From Adiantum capillus-veneris (Eukaryota; Streptophyta; Polypodiopsida; Polypodiales; Pteridaceae): DNA of 64,000 nt. This document shows positions 21,109 to 32,003 of the stretch, piece after piece. A program made the translations under genes and the position numbers. Numbering within the stretch: position 1 is the stretch's first letter; every line of letters begins with the position of its first letter. The stretch is taken from positions 67,821,690 to 67,885,689 of the forward strand of contig CM043965.1 of NCBI GenBank assembly GCA_014529385.2, read 5' to 3'. The notes under the pieces were generated by a model that saw nothing but the letters and a program-made list of their open reading frames with translations, did not search any database and was not told the DNA's origin.

Positions 21109-23247
21109 ATGGAGGGTTTTCCAATGCCTAATCCCGATAGCTCAATCAAAGACATGCATGCCATGGGTCCACGGTCTGGGCCGAGCGTGCTTAGCCGCTT
21201 GAAGGAAACCTTTAGTAGAGCCACTCGCTCCGAACATGGAGCTAACTATGTAAATGAGGGGGGTGGGGAAGTAAATTCTCCATTCATGACCAACATAGAC
21301 CCTATGCCCTTAGAGAATGTGCACGTGAATACTCCATTCACTGCACCCCTTGACTCTTCAGAGCTATTCCCCTCCGAGGTCATATTACCAGATGGTAGAA
21401 GTCTTGCCGAAGTGCAAGAGGTTGAGCGATATATCATTGCGGCTAGGGAAAAGAAAATCGAGAGCTTACGCAAGGTGGAGCAATGAAGAGAGTTAAAAGT
21501 GAAAGCCCCTATGTCAATAGCCTTGCTAGGAGAGCAATCGAGTGCTCCTGACTTAGCAACCGCTAAGGGCCAACCCCTAGAAAGCAACATTGCATCTAGC
21601 TCAAAGGACACCCCTAGCACCTCAATCCTAGATGGAGTGTTCTTAAATGAGAACTGGGAGTACGAGCTACAAACGAAAACTCTAACCGACCTATACACAA
21701 GTCACACCTATCATGTGGGTTGGTTAGATGTCCTACAATCCACAATGGGTGCTACTAGTGTGGAGGATCAACAACAAAGAGTTTGTGAGGTCATCCATAG
21801 GGTCATTGCGTTAGAGAGACAGAACAAGGGGATCAACATGCCTTCAACGGGTCTCATGAGATTCTTAGATACAGGAAAGGCTAAACAACCAACCTTATCG
21901 CAAATGGAGACTCCCTCGGTAAGTCCGATGGATCCTCCATATGTTGTTTCGCCAGGTGTCTCATTGCAATCTGAACCCACAAGTGATAGCTTTACCTTTC
22001 CAAGTCTAGCTCATCTTTCGCTTGATGACACCATGGCTACCATGCCTACCCCAATGATGGGCATGCCGAGAAACATGCCATGGACCTCATTTGTTAGTAA
22101 AGCACTGCTACATGGTAGGTCAATGCCTGCAACAGTACCTACAAGTGTGTACCAATCTATACACCCATGGGTCCTCGTACTCATGTAGTCCCTACCCCTC
22201 CCATTGTTTCAACAACCTATGCTCCACAACCACAACACCCAAGTTCTAATTTCCATGGGACTATACCGGCTAGCATTAGCATGTCACATCCGACGTCTGC
22301 TATGCCTAGGGCCACACATATGAACTTTGGGCCACCACATGGCACAACATTGTACCCAACATGGAACCCAAGGGCTTCCTATGCGCCAAGCCCAATGCCA
22401 ATACCTACTCCACATGTAGTCTCTGGAGCACCTTCACCCATGGTGCCTGCTCACTTAGGTGGCTTGGCTACATTTGCTCAAGCTATCGGTCGATCTATTG
22501 CTGAGAATATGCGTAACACGCCTGATAGAGAACCTAGAAGTAAGGCAGTACAAATAGCCAAGCTCACACAAAAATTTAGTGGAGACGGGGATGTGAGAAA
22601 GCAGATCAAAGTGTTTGGACAAATATGCGATTCTCTAGGAGAACACAATTACGTGCATAAGAGTAATGGTTTAAGCCTAATTTTCAGTGGAAAGGCTGGG
22701 GATTGGTATAGTACCCTAAGGGTGGAAGAAAAAAAAAATTTACCCTACTCTTAGGAGACTGTACTTGAAAGAATACATACGAGAGGGAGTGCTTTGGGGT
22801 GTAGCCTCTCAGATCCAGAAAGCCCAGCAAGAGGAAGGAGAGTCGGTGAGAGACTTTATTAGTCGCTTAAAGCATTTGAATTCTCGTTGTAATCCAAATG
22901 AACGCTTCAACAATAACCAATTGCATGATAGATTCATTAGGGGATTACGATATGAAGATATCTACAATCGCCTAGTTATTAGAGGTATCTCCACTTGGGA
23001 AGCAGTCACCAACAGTACGATCTAATTGGAGGATAATTTAATGATTCAAGGAGAAACAGTGTCTGTTGAGCCTAAGTCTATTATCTCGCAAGCATCGGGG
23101 CATCAACCAATGACCCTAAAGCCTATTGCTAAGGAGCCAAAGATATCTGAGATGACCTTAGTAGATCGCACCAAGGCTATTCAAGAGAGTCTTAGAGACA
23201 ATCGTGCTCTGCAAAACAATTATATGTATCCAAGAAGGGAGCAATAA
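21109..23247 (+). pseudogene. Gag (capsid), element B
   Basis: The frame starts MEGFPMPNPDSSIKDMHAMG at 21109. It is stopped at 21484, resumes in the same frame to 22188, shifts (22167-22754) and returns (22765-23247). The C-terminal half holds the capsid signature IFSGKAGDWYSTL and, after the shift, QQEEGESVRDFISRLKHLNS and FIRGLRYEDIYNRL. Between about 22000 and 22500 it is rich in Pro, Met, Thr and Ser. Without the lesions Gag would be about 710 residues before the knuckles, and it would form the particle that carries the RNA. Confidence 0.8.
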
Positions 23248-23930
23248 TGGTGCTCAATATGCTATGGACCGCATAGTACCAGTAAATGCGCTACTTTTAG
23301 AGTAAAATTCAATGGGAATTGCATTGTCTGTGGGAGGTATGGTCATCAAGATAAGGATTGCATAGTATTTAAGCGCGCGATGGCCAATAGACCAACCTTA
23401 GCATGGACAGACACACCTCGAGTGCCTGCATTGATGCTGGCCCCACCTCTTGAACAAACAACACAACACATGGTCCCTAGGGCCCAAAATGTTGTTCAAA
23501 CAACACCCTTACCACCTCCAATGCTAGGACCGCAACCACCACATCCAAGAATCACTTCTATGAATCAAGTGGGTTGTGAGTAATCTATTGCTTGTTTGGA
23601 AGGATGTGAGGAAGATATAGACCCTAATAATGCCTATGGGATGGATGCGCTTGAAGAAAGTCCACAATACTACATGGAGGACTATTGGGGACAAGTCAAA
23701 CCTGTCTATCAAGTAGTTGCTCTTCCGACAAGAGGCTGAAATATCAATTTTACTGCTAAGAGACCAACTCTTCAATGCTATGAGTGTGGAGATCCACATC
23801 GTGTAGCCAAGTGTCTTATTAGGCTACAAAAGAATGCCACACTAATGCAAACCAATCAAGCAAGCACGTCTGCGATGCCGATACTCATGTGTAATCGATG
23901 TGGCATAGATCATTTGATTGCCCAATGTCC
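23248..23930 (+). pseudogene. Nucleocapsid with three zinc knuckles, element B
   Basis: In one frame with stops lie CIVCGRYGHQDKDC (23320-23361, canonical CX2CX4HX4C), CYECGDPHRVAKC (23776-23814) and CNRCGIDHLIAQC (23890-23928). The last two have only three residues between the second Cys and the His, as in both knuckles of element D. A partial fourth, CSICYGPHSTSKC, precedes them at about 23251. Confidence 0.8.
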
Positions 23931-25255
23931 AAATAATCCAAATGCACCGAAGATCACGCCATTAAACTTGATTGAGGTTACCAAGGAGACATTACAAAGT
24001 ACACCTGTGGTACCAGTAAACGTACTCACACGATTGATGCTCCAAAAACAAAATTATATTCTTAAGGAAAGAGACACGACATCGATTGCCCAATCTCAGA
24101 AAAATAAGAAAACACGAAGGAATAGATCGCAAAAATCAGCGAAGTCAGACCCCAATTCAAAGACCAACATAGGGACTGGTGACGACCCCATATATATGAA
24201 CGACATTGAAAAGGATTCTGATTCAGGTGAAACCATGGAGACCAAAACGACCACTAAGATAGAAACCAACAAGGAAGATCTTGATGAGCCACCATGGCCA
24301 GGATCCAAAAAGAAGATAGGAACTTATCCAACCCCTACAGAGGAGATCGAGCGAGTAAAGCAATTAAGGAGTTTGGCAGAAGATACCCAAAGGGATCTAG
24401 AACCAGCACCTAGGCAGATCCAGATTACAGACACCATGTTCCCTACACAACAACAACCTCACCAAGTCCATAGACCCTTAGCCATACCTAGTGTCATCCA
24501 AGAAGAAAGTGACTTAAAGTCATGGGAAAGTGGGCGTACTCACTTCTTGATGGAAAGAATGTTTACAGAGGGACTACCTGATCCTATCAAGGAAATGGAG
24601 ATCCCATCTTTCCCACATCAAGGGGCTGAAGCCCAAAAGGTGTCGTTAAACATTGCCAAATTGATGGATTTCATGTCTTCAGAAGTTAGAACCACCATCA
24701 TGTCCAAACTATATAAAGACCCTGAGCTAGTCTCAGCTCTTCGAGCTTTCCTTAATGGAGAATTAAAGTTTGGGCTACCACAATTTTCACAAATGGATGG
24801 AGTTAGAGAGATGCCAATAGAGGAGGAACAATTAGATCCACAACCCAACCTAGATGAGAACCTTGTTATAGGAGTACCTGTTAACAAGTTGGGACAATAC
24901 TTTGAGGGTGATAAATCCAATGCGACCATACCAATCACTACTAAGGGATTAACTATGAAGGGAATCCTTGATGGTGGCGCTGGGGTTAGCATTGTCACTA
25001 AAAATTGCTATGAAACTATCGGAAGACCTCACCTTGTGACCACAACCATAGTAGTGAACTTTGGCCAATGGCTCTATTGTTAAACCTATTGGGATGCTAG
25101 AAGATCTCAAGATCAAGGTATTTGGACATAAAATAAGAGTTACCTTCATTGTTATGGATTTCCCCAAGCACACTATGACATCTGAGATGATCTTAGGATG
25201 TCCTTTTATGAGGGAAGCAAAAATGGTGCATGAAAGGTCTAAAAACCATGTCTAA
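23845..25255 (+). pseudogene. Linker and protease PR1 (DGG), element B
   Basis: An open frame of 412 codons (23845-25083) starts in the third knuckle, passes a long charged linker, and enters the protease with MKGILDGGAGVSIVTKNCYE, where Gly replaces the Thr/Ser of the active-site triplet (Asp codon at 24970). A frameshift near 25075 moves the rest to 25061-25255, with MILGCPFMREAKMV, the C-terminal signature. The combination gag-linker-PR1 follows the plan of C and D, but the pol part is absent. Confidence 0.8.
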
Positions 25256-25990
25256 CTGCAGTTCCAAGATTTTGTCATTCAAGTGGATCTTGTTACTGGT
25301 CGAGCACATCCCCTAGGAAATAGGTTTATAATTGATCATAGATTTGACACCACAGTTCACTCGGCCCCATTGTAGTATTGTTACACGTGTAAAGAGGACA
25401 CTGATATTGGGGAAGATTCTCCTTATATGGATATACTACCTGGGATGACTGAGTCAGACAATGTAGATTGGGTCCACCTAGCACCAACCATAGACACTTG
25501 GGGAAAAAGGGGGACGACTTGGGTAACACCTGAGGGTGATGAAATACCCGTACCTTTAAATATGTTACAAGCAATGCATATAGTTTCTGACAAGACTCAT
25601 CATAATATAACGAAGAAAACATACAAGTGGGTCCCTAAAGCTTCTTTAGCGACCATAGCTGATGCTAAAAAATAGAAGCCTTGTAAGAAACATTCCACTC
25701 GCTCCAAGAAATGTAAGAAAACATGGCGGTGGATTCCTAAATGATTATTGGAAGCCCAAGGATACTATCAAGGAAGTGATCAAATCTGGGTGCCAAAACG
25801 TAGATTGTGTTCTTACCTGTCACCTGACCCATGTGCGCCTGTAGCTCTAAAACAAATTGACAATCGTAGAAAGAAAAAATAAAAAAATGCTACACACCCA
25901 CTCCAGAGCTAGTTTGGGTACCAAAGAAAGAACAATTTGTTCCACCTATCTCAGGAAGGGGGGAGTCCTATGAAGCTTCTAGCTCCTCAT
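25256..25990 (+). pseudogene. Post-protease tail with four W-V-P-K motifs, element B
   Basis: After the protease, three frames give YKWVPKAS (Trp 25628), RWIPK (Trp 25730), IWVPKRR (Trp 25887 region) and LVWVPKK (Trp 25915). The frame 25427-25675 is open and begins MDILPGMTESDNVDW. The same kind of motif recurs in the tail of D, where it follows PR2. Element A has lost most of this tail by deletion. Confidence 0.5.
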
Positions 25991-26201
25991 GTAATGCTAC
26001 AAAGGAATCCAAACCTCCTAGTGTTCAAGAATCACCTGATAAACTTTCAAGTTCGATCCTGGGAGAGTACCTTACCACCCTTACAACTCGACGAGGCACC
26101 TAAGGTAATAGAAAACTAATGGAAAAAATCATCATCTATTACCAACTGGAACAATTGGTTTCAAAGGGTGACGAGCACATTTCAAACGGTATGATCTACC
26201 C

Positions 26202-26720
26202 AAGGAAGGGGGGAGTGTTTGATGACAGTCATCATTCACTCACTCCCTCTCAACCTTCTTAGGGAATGTATATATAAAGTCTTATACTCACAAAAAAAAA
26301 AGTAAAGAGCAAGAGCATTTAGCAAACGAGTATGCACAATAAAAGTCAAAACATTGACCCAGACCTACACATTCACATCCGGTACACTGAAACAGAAACC
26401 TATGTCATAAAACACCTTTGATCTTCATCACTCGAGTGATGGAGGGTAGGTAGGATTAGTACGATAGGAGTGTTTCTGTTTTAGAGTTTAGTGATTAGCG
26501 AAGTTCTTTCTTCCCACTGATGTGCCTCCTAGAGGTATTCTTTGTGTTTCCTCGTGTGTACAGGAACATGTTGCTGTGGCTAGGATTTGGACCTTCATGG
26601 AATCTTTCTCTTATTCACTCTTCAAACCAAGTGCAATCATCAACACAAACAGGTGATTCTTGTCCATTAGCATTGTCCCTTATCTTTTTTGCATTGGTAT
26701 TAATAGTCGATCTTTAGTGC
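26202..26720 (+). repeat. Internal PPT-like tract and ghost LTR start, element B
   Basis: Purine-rich AAGGAAGGGGGGAG (26202-26215) is followed at once by TGTTTGATGACAG and a TATA-like tatatataaag (26269-26279), as at a U3 start. The true PPT/LTR of B comes 820 bp later. Element A carries the same block at 581-683. I read it as a remnant of a foreign LTR fused into the ancestor, or a central polypurine tract. Confidence 0.4.
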
Positions 26721-27020
26721 CTTTCGATCGCGTTAAATTAGCGACCCCATACTTGTTTATTTTTTTACCTTTATAACTGTTTATGCGTTTGATTATATTG
26801 CAATTTAATGTTTATTGCTAACAAATGGTTTATTTGTTACCAATCAAATTGTCTGCCTACAACAACATATGCTTTTTAATTGTATATGAGAATGCAATTA
26901 CTGTGTCAATGTTGTTTGATTTTGCGGTGACTGAAGAAGGCTAAGGACATTCATCTCAATTGCTCTTCCACCTCAACGAACGAGCTTCAACTCAATAGCT
27001 TCCGAGGACGGAGTCTACAT

Positions 27021-27032
27021 CAAGAAGGGGGG
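27021..27032 (+). other. Polypurine tract of element B
   Basis: AAGAAGGGGGGCA lies directly before TGTTAATCCT, the 3' LTR start. It is equivalent to 2191-2200 in element A. Confidence 0.75.
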
Positions 27033-27034
27033 CA

Positions 27035-27339
27035 TGTTAATCCTCACGCACTTTCCTATCACCTAAGACGGACGCTGTATTATTTATTTGGTAGAGTCAG
27101 GTACCGGGCTTGTTGGTCCAATAGGAAAAGAGTAAGAATGATCGCCGATGAGAGGTGCACTCTAACTAGAACATTCAAGGGATTAGTTGGCTAAGCATGG
27201 GCGCCCAAGTGTGAATTGGGCGAGCTCATATAAAAGTAAACTAAACCTAAAATTCACTCATTCTCTCATTTGTGCAATTGAAGAGTGCTCTTGCTCCATC
27301 TCCATCTTCTTCTTCTTCATCTCCTTGTGTGTGTGTATG

Positions 27340-27427
<88 letters not shown>

Positions 27428-27668
27428 CGATCGAGCATTGCGACGATGGCACGGTGGCGGCAAAGTGGTTGAGCACGGCACATCGGCGGCTCCTTCTTCT
27501 TTGCGGCAAGGAATCCTCCACGACAGCAAGCGTAGAGCGGTGAGTGACACACCATTGCTATCTTTGAACTTACTAGTTTATGCTAGTTGTGTGCTTGGAG
27601 CCATTTGTGGCTCGCACACAGTGTATCGGCAAGTTCCTTTGCATTGACATGCGTGACAGACGCGCACA
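27035..27668 (+). repeat. 3' LTR of element B
   Basis: Similar to 19552-20140 throughout. It is 634 bp long because the AG tract (27342-27425) has grown to about 42 repeats. The TATA box is at 27228-27235. It ends GCGCACA and is followed by tgtgg. Confidence 0.93.
27342..27425 (+). repeat. (AG)42 microsatellite inside the B 3' LTR
   Basis: An uninterrupted AG tract of 84 bp occupies the place where the 5' LTR of B has about 17 repeats and the LTR of A an interrupted tract. Confidence 0.95.
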
Positions 27669-27796
27669 TGTGGTGCACCTTCACATGCAACAAAGTGACT
27701 TATAGTGGAACACCTAATGGGAAAAGAAGATGTGGTAGGTTCATTGCACGCTCTAGTTTGAGAGTCTCGGATCCCTCTTTCCTTGGCAAGGGGGTG

Positions 27797-27927
<131 letters not shown>

Positions 27928-28150
27928 TCAATTGCTACAAATGTAAGGTAAAAGGGAAGCCTTCTGGATCCAATAGTATTGAAATGAGATGGAGGATGGA
28001 TGTTCCTCTTGCTTTATTATTTGTGATGCTATATAATGATGTTTCAAGGTGCCTTGTTGTTTTCCTTCTCAATAAGCTCAAGGAGAGGAAAAATTGATGT
28101 TGTTTTTGGGAGAGCCATTCAAGAGGGAGACTCCAACTACCTCGCTATGG

Positions 28151-28274
<124 letters not shown>

Positions 28275-28299
28275 TTCATAATAAATCGATGAATTTCCA

Positions 28300-28978
28300 C
28301 ATTTTGAAGGATCACCTTTAGCCTTGTACACCAAGGTTGAGAGAGTAACTCATCACCTTGGAGATAAGGGTAGCTATTGTATTAATGTGCAGGGGAGTTA
28401 GAGAGCACAAGGAGGGCAAGCCCATTTTGTTGCATCCCATGGGAAAAGAGAACTTTGGGTTGTGACTTGGGCTCAAGGGTAGTTTCCTGGAAAGTAGATG
28501 TCAATAGAAATCAGGTTCCTGCATGGTCTAGTGAGGGGATGCATAGAAAGCTAGAGATGATGAACCGTTTCAACAACTTCAAAGGCATACCTTCTAGGAA
28601 GTTTTTCTTTAAAACCATTCGGGTTGGCTGGAGGACCATATCCTTTTGCAGTACTAGGGATGTTTTGGTTGCACCCATTCTGCATGCAACACACAATTTC
28701 AAAACAAAGAGGATGGTTAAGGATGTCTTTAGGGTTTGAGTGCACTCGTGTGGATGCGTGTGCTTGGTGCGGTGTAGGAGAGGGGAAAAGGAGAGACCCT
28801 GTGGGTGGAGCAAGCCTCTAAGATATGAGGAGCTCCTTATTCTTTGGTGTATGAAGAATAAGGTTAGTTTGGGCAATGGGTGGCCGAACATCAAACATAT
28901 GGTCCTAGAGAAAGGCAATGGGCAGTCGGACATCAAACATATGGTCCTAGGGAAAGGCACAACACCTTTACCCCAACA
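28300..28978 (-). repeat. Copia-like LTR fragment (one end defined)
   Basis: On the minus strand TGTTGGGGTAAAGG begins at 28978, preceded by AAGTGGGAGAT, the usual PPT just before a copia 3' LTR. The other LTR end is not found, so the left limit is a guess. A 42-bp unit beginning catcaaacatatggtcctag occurs twice in tandem (28889 and 28931). Confidence 0.45.
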
Positions 28979-28979
28979 A

Positions 28980-28990
28980 TCTCCCACTTA
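28980..28990 (-). other. Copia-type polypurine tract
   Basis: The minus strand reads AAGTGGGAG next to the LTR start at 28978. It has the same form as the PPT of the copia element at 44117-44126. Confidence 0.5.
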
Positions 28991-29019
28991 AAGGTGAATG
29001 TGCTGATAAGTGGGGCTAC

Positions 29020-29955
29020 TAGCTAAACTACTAGTATGTACAAGAAACACGTGAGAGACTCTCTCAAACCTACATCCACTAGCTCGCTCAGTTGATCTAT
29101 ATGCAGCCATATTGAATCTAATAATAGATGAGCGTGTGTATCCATGCTAGAACCTATATGTAAATACTGCAAACAACTCTGTATGGTTTGCAAAGATCCA
29201 CTATGCATCATGATTGAGTTAGTCACCGTATGACTCACAATCCTTTCTCCAAACTCTCTTGCTGCAGCTGCTAGGTTGGGCCTTGACACTAGTAGGTCAT
29301 ACATGACACACCCAAACACTGACAAAATCTGCACAGATTTGGTTGTGCTAGCCTCCCCTGTGCTATCTGCATGTATTGCATCATCAAGACTACTCATCAC
29401 TTATGGATGTGTCATCGCCAACTCTGGGATGGCTATATCTCTGTCACCCATAGGTGCAACTATGTGTTGTGGCATCAACTCATTAACCTTTAGCATGAGC
29501 ATATCAAAGAACTTGATGCCTGTCATTTTTGCTTGTGTCTCTAGAGAGAAAAATCGCTCTACCTTTGCCTTCATAGACTTTGACAACACCTGTTGTATCT
29601 CACTAGAGCACCAACACTCTACCTCTATCTCTACAGATTCTACTGGCATGTCCCGCATAGCTAAAATCTGTCTCTCCTAAGTGTAATGGAGCTCACCCAC
29701 AAAGGAGACATGTCTCATCTCTTGCTCAATGCATGCGGACAACGAAATTGAGACCATGTCGTATCGTATATCAGATAATGCATAGGATATACCAAGCCAC
29801 TACGGGCTCCCTTGGTAATCACTAGTGATCCACAATGCATCTAGAAAGACTGCTCTCTAAGCAGTGTCTTACACCCAAAATCTGCTAATTGTCTCACTGA
29901 CATCAAACTCTATCTTCGCGAGGAACATACCGCACATGTCATAGAGTATATGGTG
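29020..29955 (-). pseudogene. Unrecognised degenerate minus-strand ORF beside the copia-like LTR end
   Basis: Two open pieces in one frame, 29401-29658 and 29023-29400, are separated by one stop, with similar readable sequence up to about 29950. The text includes MTGIKFFDMLMLKVNELMPQ and LVSRPNLAAAAREFGERIV. Position suggests the 3' coding end of a copia element, but the usual RNase H blocks are not visible. It is cut on the right by the LTR of element G. Confidence 0.35.
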
Positions 29956-30262
29956 TGTCATAAAATCTAATATCTAACCAAACCAAATGATTTTTTCATA
30001 TTAAAAAAATCATTTAATGTGGGAGAATAAACGGTAACAAGGGTTAAGCTATAGACATGTGCTTATAGATCTATCCCAACACGAGGCCAATGGTAAGGGG
30101 CCCAAATGAGAGATAGTCTGTCACAAAGAGAAAGGCTAACCAATGGAGCATAAAGACCTTAGGGTTATCTTCATTGAAGACCTCCAATAGTTAGTGTTAA
30201 AAGTCCTTTGACCTAACCTTAGGTAAGCTAGGGTTGTGCTTGAGGTGGGAACCCGGCCCAAG

Positions 30263-30450
30263 CTTAAGGTGCTTGAGGTGCTTGTCGTGCTTGATGAATA
30301 AGGTGCTTGAGGTGCTTGTCGTGCTTGCTAATTAAGGTGCTTGAGGTGATTGTCGTGCTTGTCGACTACTAGGGAGCTCGAGGTGCTTGTAGGAACACCA
30401 CCCAAGCTTGAGGTGCTTTGTCATGCTTGTTGACTAAGGTGCTTGAGATC
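30263..30450 (+). repeat. Short tandem repeats gaggtgcttgtcgtgcttg inside the G LTR
   Basis: About five copies of a unit of roughly 40 bp built from ggtgcttgaggtgcttgt and gtgcttg words. The right LTR has the corresponding array at 40121-40290 with a different copy arrangement. Confidence 0.8.
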
Positions 30451-30493
30451 TTACAAGGAGGGGGCGAGCCCTACAAGAGGGTGGCTGAGAGAG

Positions 30494-30588
<95 letters not shown>
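30494..30588 (+). repeat. (CA)47 microsatellite in the G 5' LTR
   Basis: A pure AC/CA tract of 95 bp. The same place in the 3' LTR (about 40364-40382) has only a few repeats. Confidence 0.95.
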
Positions 30589-30590
<2 letters not shown>

Positions 30591-30870
30591 ACACAAGGCA
30601 TGCTTGGTATAAAGAAAGCAAAAGGGACACTTGTCAAGTTCCTCCTCCTGTCACCCTCATGGTGTGCCTGAAGCCTATTGGTTGGCCACCCAAGGGGACC
30701 AATGATAATTTAGGAGATTTAATTATTTGTCTTTGCATTTATCAAGTCCTCTCTCTCAAATGGGAAAGGGGGACACTTGTCTCAAGGCTACCCTTTTTGC
30801 TTCGTATGACTCTTGCTTGTCATTGGCTAGGCCTGGAGGGGTCAAATGAGCTTCAAGCATAAGCTACAAA

Positions 30871-30926
30871 GGGGGGGGGGGGGGGGGGGGGTAGACCAAA
30901 GCAAGTAGGGGGCTTGAGGGGTATAT

Positions 30927-30983
<57 letters not shown>
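30871..30983 (+). repeat. G21 and C56 homopolymers 36 bp apart
   Basis: The G run at 30871-30891 and the C run at 30928-30983 can pair with each other. In the 3' LTR the G run is 12 and the C run is absent (replaced by ctctccc and a CA tract). Confidence 0.9.
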
Positions 30984-31652
30984 ACACACACACTCTCTCT
31001 CTCTCTCTCTCATTGTGTATTGTGCAAAGTGCAAGAGCTCCCTCTCCTTATCCAAGCAAGTAGAGGTTGAGAGCCTACACCAACACTCTTGGCTATGGAA
31101 TGCAAATCCAACCAAGAGACATGCTTCTCCATCTTCATTACTATGCTATTATGTATGCTAGCAAGAAGAGTGATGATAAGTGAGGAACTATTTATTTATC
31201 CTATGAAATGTTTCTTCTTCCTCTTCCCTACCCTCATTCTCTGCTAGCTCTCTCCACCTTCAAAGGTGTTTGAGGTCTTGGGACTGAGGCTTGGGATGGT
31301 TAATGATTTCCACAAAGTTTATGTTATGCTCGTGATGCATGAAGCTTTCCATATTCATTGCATCACCTAGGTCACAAGGAACACAAAGATTGTATTGTAA
31401 CAAGTCTCTCTTGATGGGAGAAATCATAATACAAATGCCTATTGAAGGGGGGACCGAATCCGGTCATCAACTGTTGTCATGTTCTCTAAATTCTCTCTCT
31501 TGCAAAATTATTGTTCATGCCAAGTTAACTAAATGCTATGTTTATGTTTCTAACTTCAATTATGTTCAACGGCTATGCTCACGAAGTAATTTCTCAAAAA
31601 TAATCTCTCTAATTTCCGCTACTCTCAAGTTAATAGGCCAATTACATTACAT

Positions 31653-31665
31653 TGGTATCAAAGCA
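31653..31665 (+). other. Primer-binding site of element G (tRNA-iMet type)
   Basis: TGGTATCAAAGCA starts two bases after the LTR end. It is the common plant initiator-tRNA-Met PBS with one change (TGGTATCAGAGC). Confidence 0.85.
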
Positions 31666-32003
31666 TTTGGTTTCTCTTTTCTTGTTTGAGAAGAGAGGTC
31701 CTTAAGTATCCTATAAATGATTGATTTTGTTAATTATATAAGGGTAAGTGGAACTCGGATCTGTTATTGGTTTTGTTGAGCCCACTGTGTGGGATATGGT
31801 GCACACCTCAGGAGCTTTGGACTTAATAATATGGTCTTTTTAGACTTGCCTACGGCTTTACCATTATTGAGCCATAAGAAATTCGAAAGGAGATAGCCCT
31901 TGGCAACTCTGCTATGTTAGACTTATTCCACTACTCTCTATAATTAACCACTTCGAGCCATGGGTGTAGATACTTAAGAGCCAATTTTCAAAGGCTAAGA
32001 GGA

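Larger units (their letters stand above)
19552..27668 (+). mobile_element. Element B: gag-protease LTR element without reverse transcriptase or integrase
   Basis: Two LTRs (19552-20140 and 27035-27668) flank 6.9 kb that holds a tRNA-Asp PBS, leader, gag, three zinc knuckles, a long linker, PR1, a tail with W-V-P-K motifs, a ghost LTR-like segment and a PPT. I searched the internal region for RT (YxDD, GLTNAP), RNase H and integrase blocks and found none. It would need pol proteins from another element, for instance one of the C/D type, which shares its PBS type and gag/protease design. Flanks are tgtgt and tgtgg, an imperfect 5-bp TSD. Two frameshifts and several stops break gag. Confidence 0.85.
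29956..31651 (+). repeat. 5' LTR of element G
   Basis: It starts TGTCATAAAATCTAATATC and ends ACATTACA. It contains the tandem ggtgcttgaggtgcttgtcg repeats (about 30260-30450), a (CA)47 tract (30494-30588), a G21 run (30871-30891) and a C56 run (30928-30983), which the right LTR has only in short form or lacks. Confidence 0.9.

Noticed and set aside
21246-21698. 150-codon minus-strand ORF opposite gag of element B
   Set aside because: Antisense shadow of an open gag frame; no independent support.
27247-27647. Several overlapping ORFs rich in Arg-Glu, Ser-Leu or Cys-Val across microsatellites (also at 2352-2788, 28036-28321, 30418-30637 and 63705-63998)
   Set aside because: They are translations of dinucleotide repeats in LTRs or flanks, open in several frames at once with no domain.
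28511-28987. 158-codon minus-strand ORF over the copia-like LTR fragment
   Set aside because: It runs from the PPT through the LTR, includes a 42-bp tandem repeat (repeated RTICLM) and has no domain.
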